Below are positions 61,469-64,000 of a DNA stretch of 64,000 nucleotides, piece by piece; the stretch's first letter is position 1; each line of letters starts with the position of its first letter. Source of the DNA: Leptospiraceae bacterium. Lineage in GTDB: Bacteria; Spirochaetota; Leptospiria; Leptospirales; Leptonemataceae. Under the pieces are notes generated by a model, which saw only the letters and a program-made list of their open reading frames with translations, was not told the origin of the DNA and did not search any database. Both the position numbers and the translations under genes were made by a program. The stretch spans positions 1 to 64,000 of the forward strand of contig BPKM01000002.1 in the NCBI GenBank assembly GCA_026005135.1. Reading direction: 5' to 3'.

Positions 61469-62981
61469 TAATAACCCTCAATTTTCTTAAATTTTGTAAT
61501 GCTTGTTCTCCTCCCGGTGTTAACTTTGCACCTGAAATAATGTACCCTTCTTGGACTTTTAATTCATTGATTTTGTTCTGAAAATTTCTTAAAAAAATAT
61601 CCGAAATGGATTGATTTTTCCATTGCCTAATTTTAAAATATGCTTTTTTTCCTTCGAAATTTTCTGCAATACAATCAAACCCTTCATTATCATCTGGTTG
61701 AACCTGTTTTGTAATTTGATAACCAAACATTTGAATTAGTTGTTTGCAAGCATCTAAAAATTGATTTTTAGATAATGCATTAAATCTATCTATTAAATCA
61801 TCAACATCAATTGTTTGTGTTTGAGTTCTTCGAATTACATCAGAAGGATTTTCTCCCATAATGGGTATATCTACTTTTGTATTCATTTTCATCCCAGAAA
61901 TTTTATAAATAAAATCAGATGGAAATAATTTATCCATCCAATTATTTATAAAGCTCATAAAATCAAAACCATTAGGCGAAACCTGTCCAGGAGCAATTAT
62001 TCCTTCTTCTACATTCATACGATAATCAGATAGAGTAGTTACAGTTTGATCATGAAAATCACGTGATTCTAAAATAAATAAATTTTCATGTGCATTTTCT
62101 ATATCTCCTCCCAGTATACCAAGACAGGCATAAGCAATTCGAATGTAATATTCATCTTTTAATAAATTTTCTTTTAGTACAATTTGTAATGCATTTTCTG
62201 CATGATACAATGCTTTATTATAATTTTTTTTATAAAAATAAAAACCCATAAGTAATTTATGGAAAATATATCGTATTTCTAAGGTTGTTATAGTTTTTAA
62301 ATGTTCTTCTAATTGTAAAATTAGATTATCTTCAAAAATTTTTCTTCGATAGCTTTCAATTCCTAAGAATAATAAACCAAGAGTATGATCAGGTTTTAAT
62401 TGTACAACTTTTTTAAACATTTCTATTGCTTCTTTTTTATTTTGTACAGAATTAACAATCCCTTTTGCCAACAAAAACTCTATTTTATCGGGATAAAGAG
62501 CAATCAATCTACCAAAATATTGATCCGCTTTTTCGAACATTTCCTGTCCCGCATAAATAAAAGCAAGTCTTGTAAGAGCTTCTACATTATTTTTATTATA
62601 TCTTAATGCTTCTTCGTATAATTTTACACATTCTGAATAATACTCTCTTTTATAATTATAATCTGCAATTTTATTTATAATCTCATAGAAAGGAAGCTGT
62701 GGTACTGTTTTTTTTAATTTGTATAATTCTTTTAAATGATTAATATAGTTATCCTCATCACCTTCTTTTTTATATATTAAAGCCATTGCATAATGATATT
62801 TTGGATTTTGAGGATCTTTTTCCAAGCGACTACGAATTAAAGCTCTTGCATCAAGAAAATTACCTTCATCTGCTAATTCTAATGCTCTTTCTATAACATC
62901 TTTTCGTGTACTAAAAAAATAAAATAAACCAGCAAACAAAATAAAACCTACAATAAGAAGACTTAAAACTATTACATTCAT
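61419..62981 (-). CDS. Membrane TPR protein with Mrr-like nuclease-fold C-terminus
   Basis: A 520-residue protein. Residues 1-23 form a membrane anchor. Residues about 30-300 contain several TPR units (NPKYHYAMALIYKKEGDEDN, ALTRLAFIYAGQEMFEKAD). Residues about 400-515 resemble a restriction-endonuclease-like (Mrr_cat) fold: FLDACKQLIQMFGYQI, DNEGFDCIAENFEGKKAYFK and GYIISGAKLTPGGEQAL. The usual catalytic Q/E-x-K appears altered (FKIRQW), so the fold may bind rather than cut DNA, or have a different role. The combination with TPR and membrane anchor is unusual. Confidence 0.68.
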   Translation of the reverse strand: MNVIVLSLLIVGFILFAGLFYFFSTRKDVIERALELADEGNFLDARALIRSRLEKDPQNPKYHYAMALIYKKEGDEDNYINHLKELYKLKKTVPQLPFYEIINKIADYNYKREYYSECVKLYEEALRYNKNNVEALTRLAFIYAGQEMFEKADQYFGRLIALYPDKIEFLLAKGIVNSVQNKKEAIEMFKKVVQLKPDHTLGLLFLGIESYRRKIFEDNLILQLEEHLKTITTLEIRYIFHKLLMGFYFYKKNYNKALYHAENALQIVLKENLLKDEYYIRIAYACLGILGGDIENAHENLFILESRDFHDQTVTTLSDYRMNVEEGIIAPGQVSPNGFDFMSFINNWMDKLFPSDFIYKISGMKMNTKVDIPIMGENPSDVIRRTQTQTIDVDDLIDRFNALSKNQFLDACKQLIQMFGYQITKQVQPDDNEGFDCIAENFEGKKAYFKIRQWKNQSISDIFLRNFQNKINELKVQEGYIISGAKLTPGGEQALQNLRKLRVINGEEFAKLLVTIIGTT

Positions 62982-63739
62982 AAAATATTTACTTCTTCGT
63001 GAGGAATAAAAATACTTCCTACATTATTAGGAACACCATTATATAAATATATTTTATTTACTACATCAAGAGTATGTTCTGCCAGTGAATTTAAAGCAAT
63101 TTTTTTTAATTTTAATAAAGTATATAGTCCTTTTATTCCAGCTGGAAATCGAATTGCTGTTAAAAATTTTTCTAATAATGTTTTTTGATTCCACTTTCGG
63201 ATTAAATATTCATATTCAAATAAATATGCATTTTCTGGTCTATCTCCAGCAATTTTAATAAATACAATATAACTTTCTTTTTTAAAAATTTCGTAAGAAC
63301 CTACAAGTTCAATAAGATGAGCCGCTTCCATATCGCATACATGTGCATTTGTTTCGTATTTTAAGTCCAATTTTTCAACAGGATCAAAGATTGGTTTATC
63401 TACTGTAACAAGGGTATATCTACCTGGACCACCAGCAAATTGTATTAAATTACTATATTTAATCACAGTATCAATTTTAACCCTATCTCCTACCTGTATA
63501 TGATTTCTTTCGTCTAAAACACCAACAAGACCTGCATTAATAATTACATCTGGTAATAAATTTTCTAATATTTTTTTTACTTTTCTTTTTTCCTGTAAAC
63601 CAGGACCTGTTGTTGCAGCATAAAATGTAGGATATTTTGTAGAATGATAAACTCGAATATCCTTCTCAAACTTAAATGGATGCCTATCTAAAATCGGTTG
63701 TAATTCTTCTTTTATACCTGTTAATAATAATAGAATCAT
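62978..63739 (-). CDS. MTA/SAH nucleosidase-like phosphorylase-superfamily protein
   Basis: A 253-residue protein of the purine nucleoside phosphorylase/MTA-SAH nucleosidase fold. Seen are FYAATTGPGLQEKRKV, VIINAGLVGVLDERNHIQVGD, the substrate-binding CDMEAAHLIE and the acidic KIAGDRPEN. Such enzymes hydrolyse methylthioadenosine or S-adenosylhomocysteine, or related nucleosides; the exact substrate is uncertain. Its TGA overlaps the start of the TPR gene (ATGA), and its ATG overlaps the coaBC stop, so the three genes are coupled. Confidence 0.78.
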   Translation of the reverse strand: MILLLLTGIKEELQPILDRHPFKFEKDIRVYHSTKYPTFYAATTGPGLQEKRKVKKILENLLPDVIINAGLVGVLDERNHIQVGDRVKIDTVIKYSNLIQFAGGPGRYTLVTVDKPIFDPVEKLDLKYETNAHVCDMEAAHLIELVGSYEIFKKESYIVFIKIAGDRPENAYLFEYEYLIRKWNQKTLLEKFLTAIRFPAGIKGLYTLLKLKKIALNSLAEHTLDVVNKIYLYNGVPNNVGSIFIPHEEVNIL

Positions 63740-64000
63740 ATCCTATCAAAAACTTCGGCAATTCTCTGGTTTAAGTATTCTATTATTTTATCACATAAGA
63801 TCTCTTTTGGATAAGGACCAATCTTTTTTTCCTGATTCCATTTATCATAGATAACAATCGTATTTTCTATATTTCCAAAACCCGATTGATTTTTAAATAC
63901 TTGATTTGCACAAATAAAATGAGCATTTTTTTTATTTAATTTTTCTAAAGCATATTCCCTTACATGATTTGTCTCTGCTGCAAATCCAATTAAAATGAGT
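63736..64000 (-). CDS. coaBC: 3' end of CoaBC, phosphopantothenoylcysteine synthetase/decarboxylase (partial)
   Basis: The minus strand is open from the end of the window to TGA at 63736-63738, giving about 87 residues. The sequence LILIGFAAETNHVREYALEK then KNAHFICANQV, FGNIENTIVIYD and PYPKEILCDKIIEYL is the C-terminal end of the CoaB (ligase) domain, where GFAAET is diagnostic. It makes 4'-phosphopantetheine from phosphopantothenate and Cys in coenzyme A synthesis. The 5' part lies beyond the window. Its stop overlaps the start of the nucleosidase-like gene by ATGA. Confidence 0.88.
   Translation of the reverse strand, partial: LILIGFAAETNHVREYALEKLNKKNAHFICANQVFKNQSGFGNIENTIVIYDKWNQEKKIGPYPKEILCDKIIEYLNQRIAEVFDRI

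Overview
The window comes from a very AT-rich (by eye about 27% G+C) spirochaete-like bacterium, most probably a relative of Leptospirales. The grounds are a flagellar block (FliN/FliY type motor-switch protein; FlgN-like, FlgK, FlgL, FliW, CsrA), many short spirochaete-style lipoprotein signal peptides, a DUF1554 lipoprotein of a type common in Leptospira, and a response regulator carrying a class III nucleotide cyclase. This placement is inference; the window has no rRNA, and its only tRNA is tRNA-Arg(CCU).

Layout. 0-9 kb: signalling genes (sulfatase-modifying-factor-like protein, REC-cyclase, HDOD, EAL-like), a perfect consensus promoter in front of a 440-nt leader, two paralogous sigma-factor-like genes, a SET-domain protein and a FliN/FliY protein. 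9.4-9.8 kb: tandem inverted-repeat units. 10-15 kb: dnaX, a DUF192 lipoprotein, a 7TM-PAS-ATPase sensor, YceI and the tRNA. 15-21 kb: a frameshifted FlgT-like lipoprotein, then flgN-like, flgK, flgL, fliW (frameshifted) and csrA. 21-25 kb: small conserved genes and an mlaE-mlaD-mlaF lipid transport operon. 25.1-26.5 kb: an IS110-family element with a well-folded candidate bridge RNA upstream of its transposase. 26.5-31 kb: decayed genes (DUF1554 with an in-frame TGA, split Rpn nuclease, split lipoprotein) around nnr. 31-36 kb: a membrane protein and two large ankyrin lipoproteins. 36-43 kb: DUF445, then tonB-exbD-exbB and an OprC/NosA-type copper receptor with a structured, terminator-bearing RNA element between exbB and the receptor gene. 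43-51 kb: a molybdopterin oxidoreductase facing a norC-norB-norQ-norD nitric oxide reductase operon whose C-B junction is filled by GC-rich hairpin repeats. 51-59 kb: a delta-60 repeat lipoprotein, an oxidoreductase, and a run of small lipoproteins that look duplicated and partly phase-variable. 59-64 kb: a TSUP exporter, hypotheticals, a TPR/Mrr-like protein, an MTA/SAH-nucleosidase-like protein and the 3' end of coaBC.

Functionally, copper uptake (receptor plus TonB-ExbBD) and NO reduction sit side by side, which fits a copper-dependent denitrification capacity. The flgK-flgL-fliW-csrA order fits the FliW-CsrA flagellin control switch.

A recurrent feature is that several genes are interrupted by one extra base, by a TA-tract out of phase, or by an in-frame TGA. 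Nearly all intact genes end in TAA. The most likely reasons are sequence or assembly errors, gene decay and phase variation; unusual decoding at TGA is a weaker possibility. The most interesting items are the IS110 bridge RNA candidate, the structured element upstream of exbB, the TA-repeat lipoproteins, the hairpin repeats inside the nor operon and the consensus promoter with no adjacent gene.
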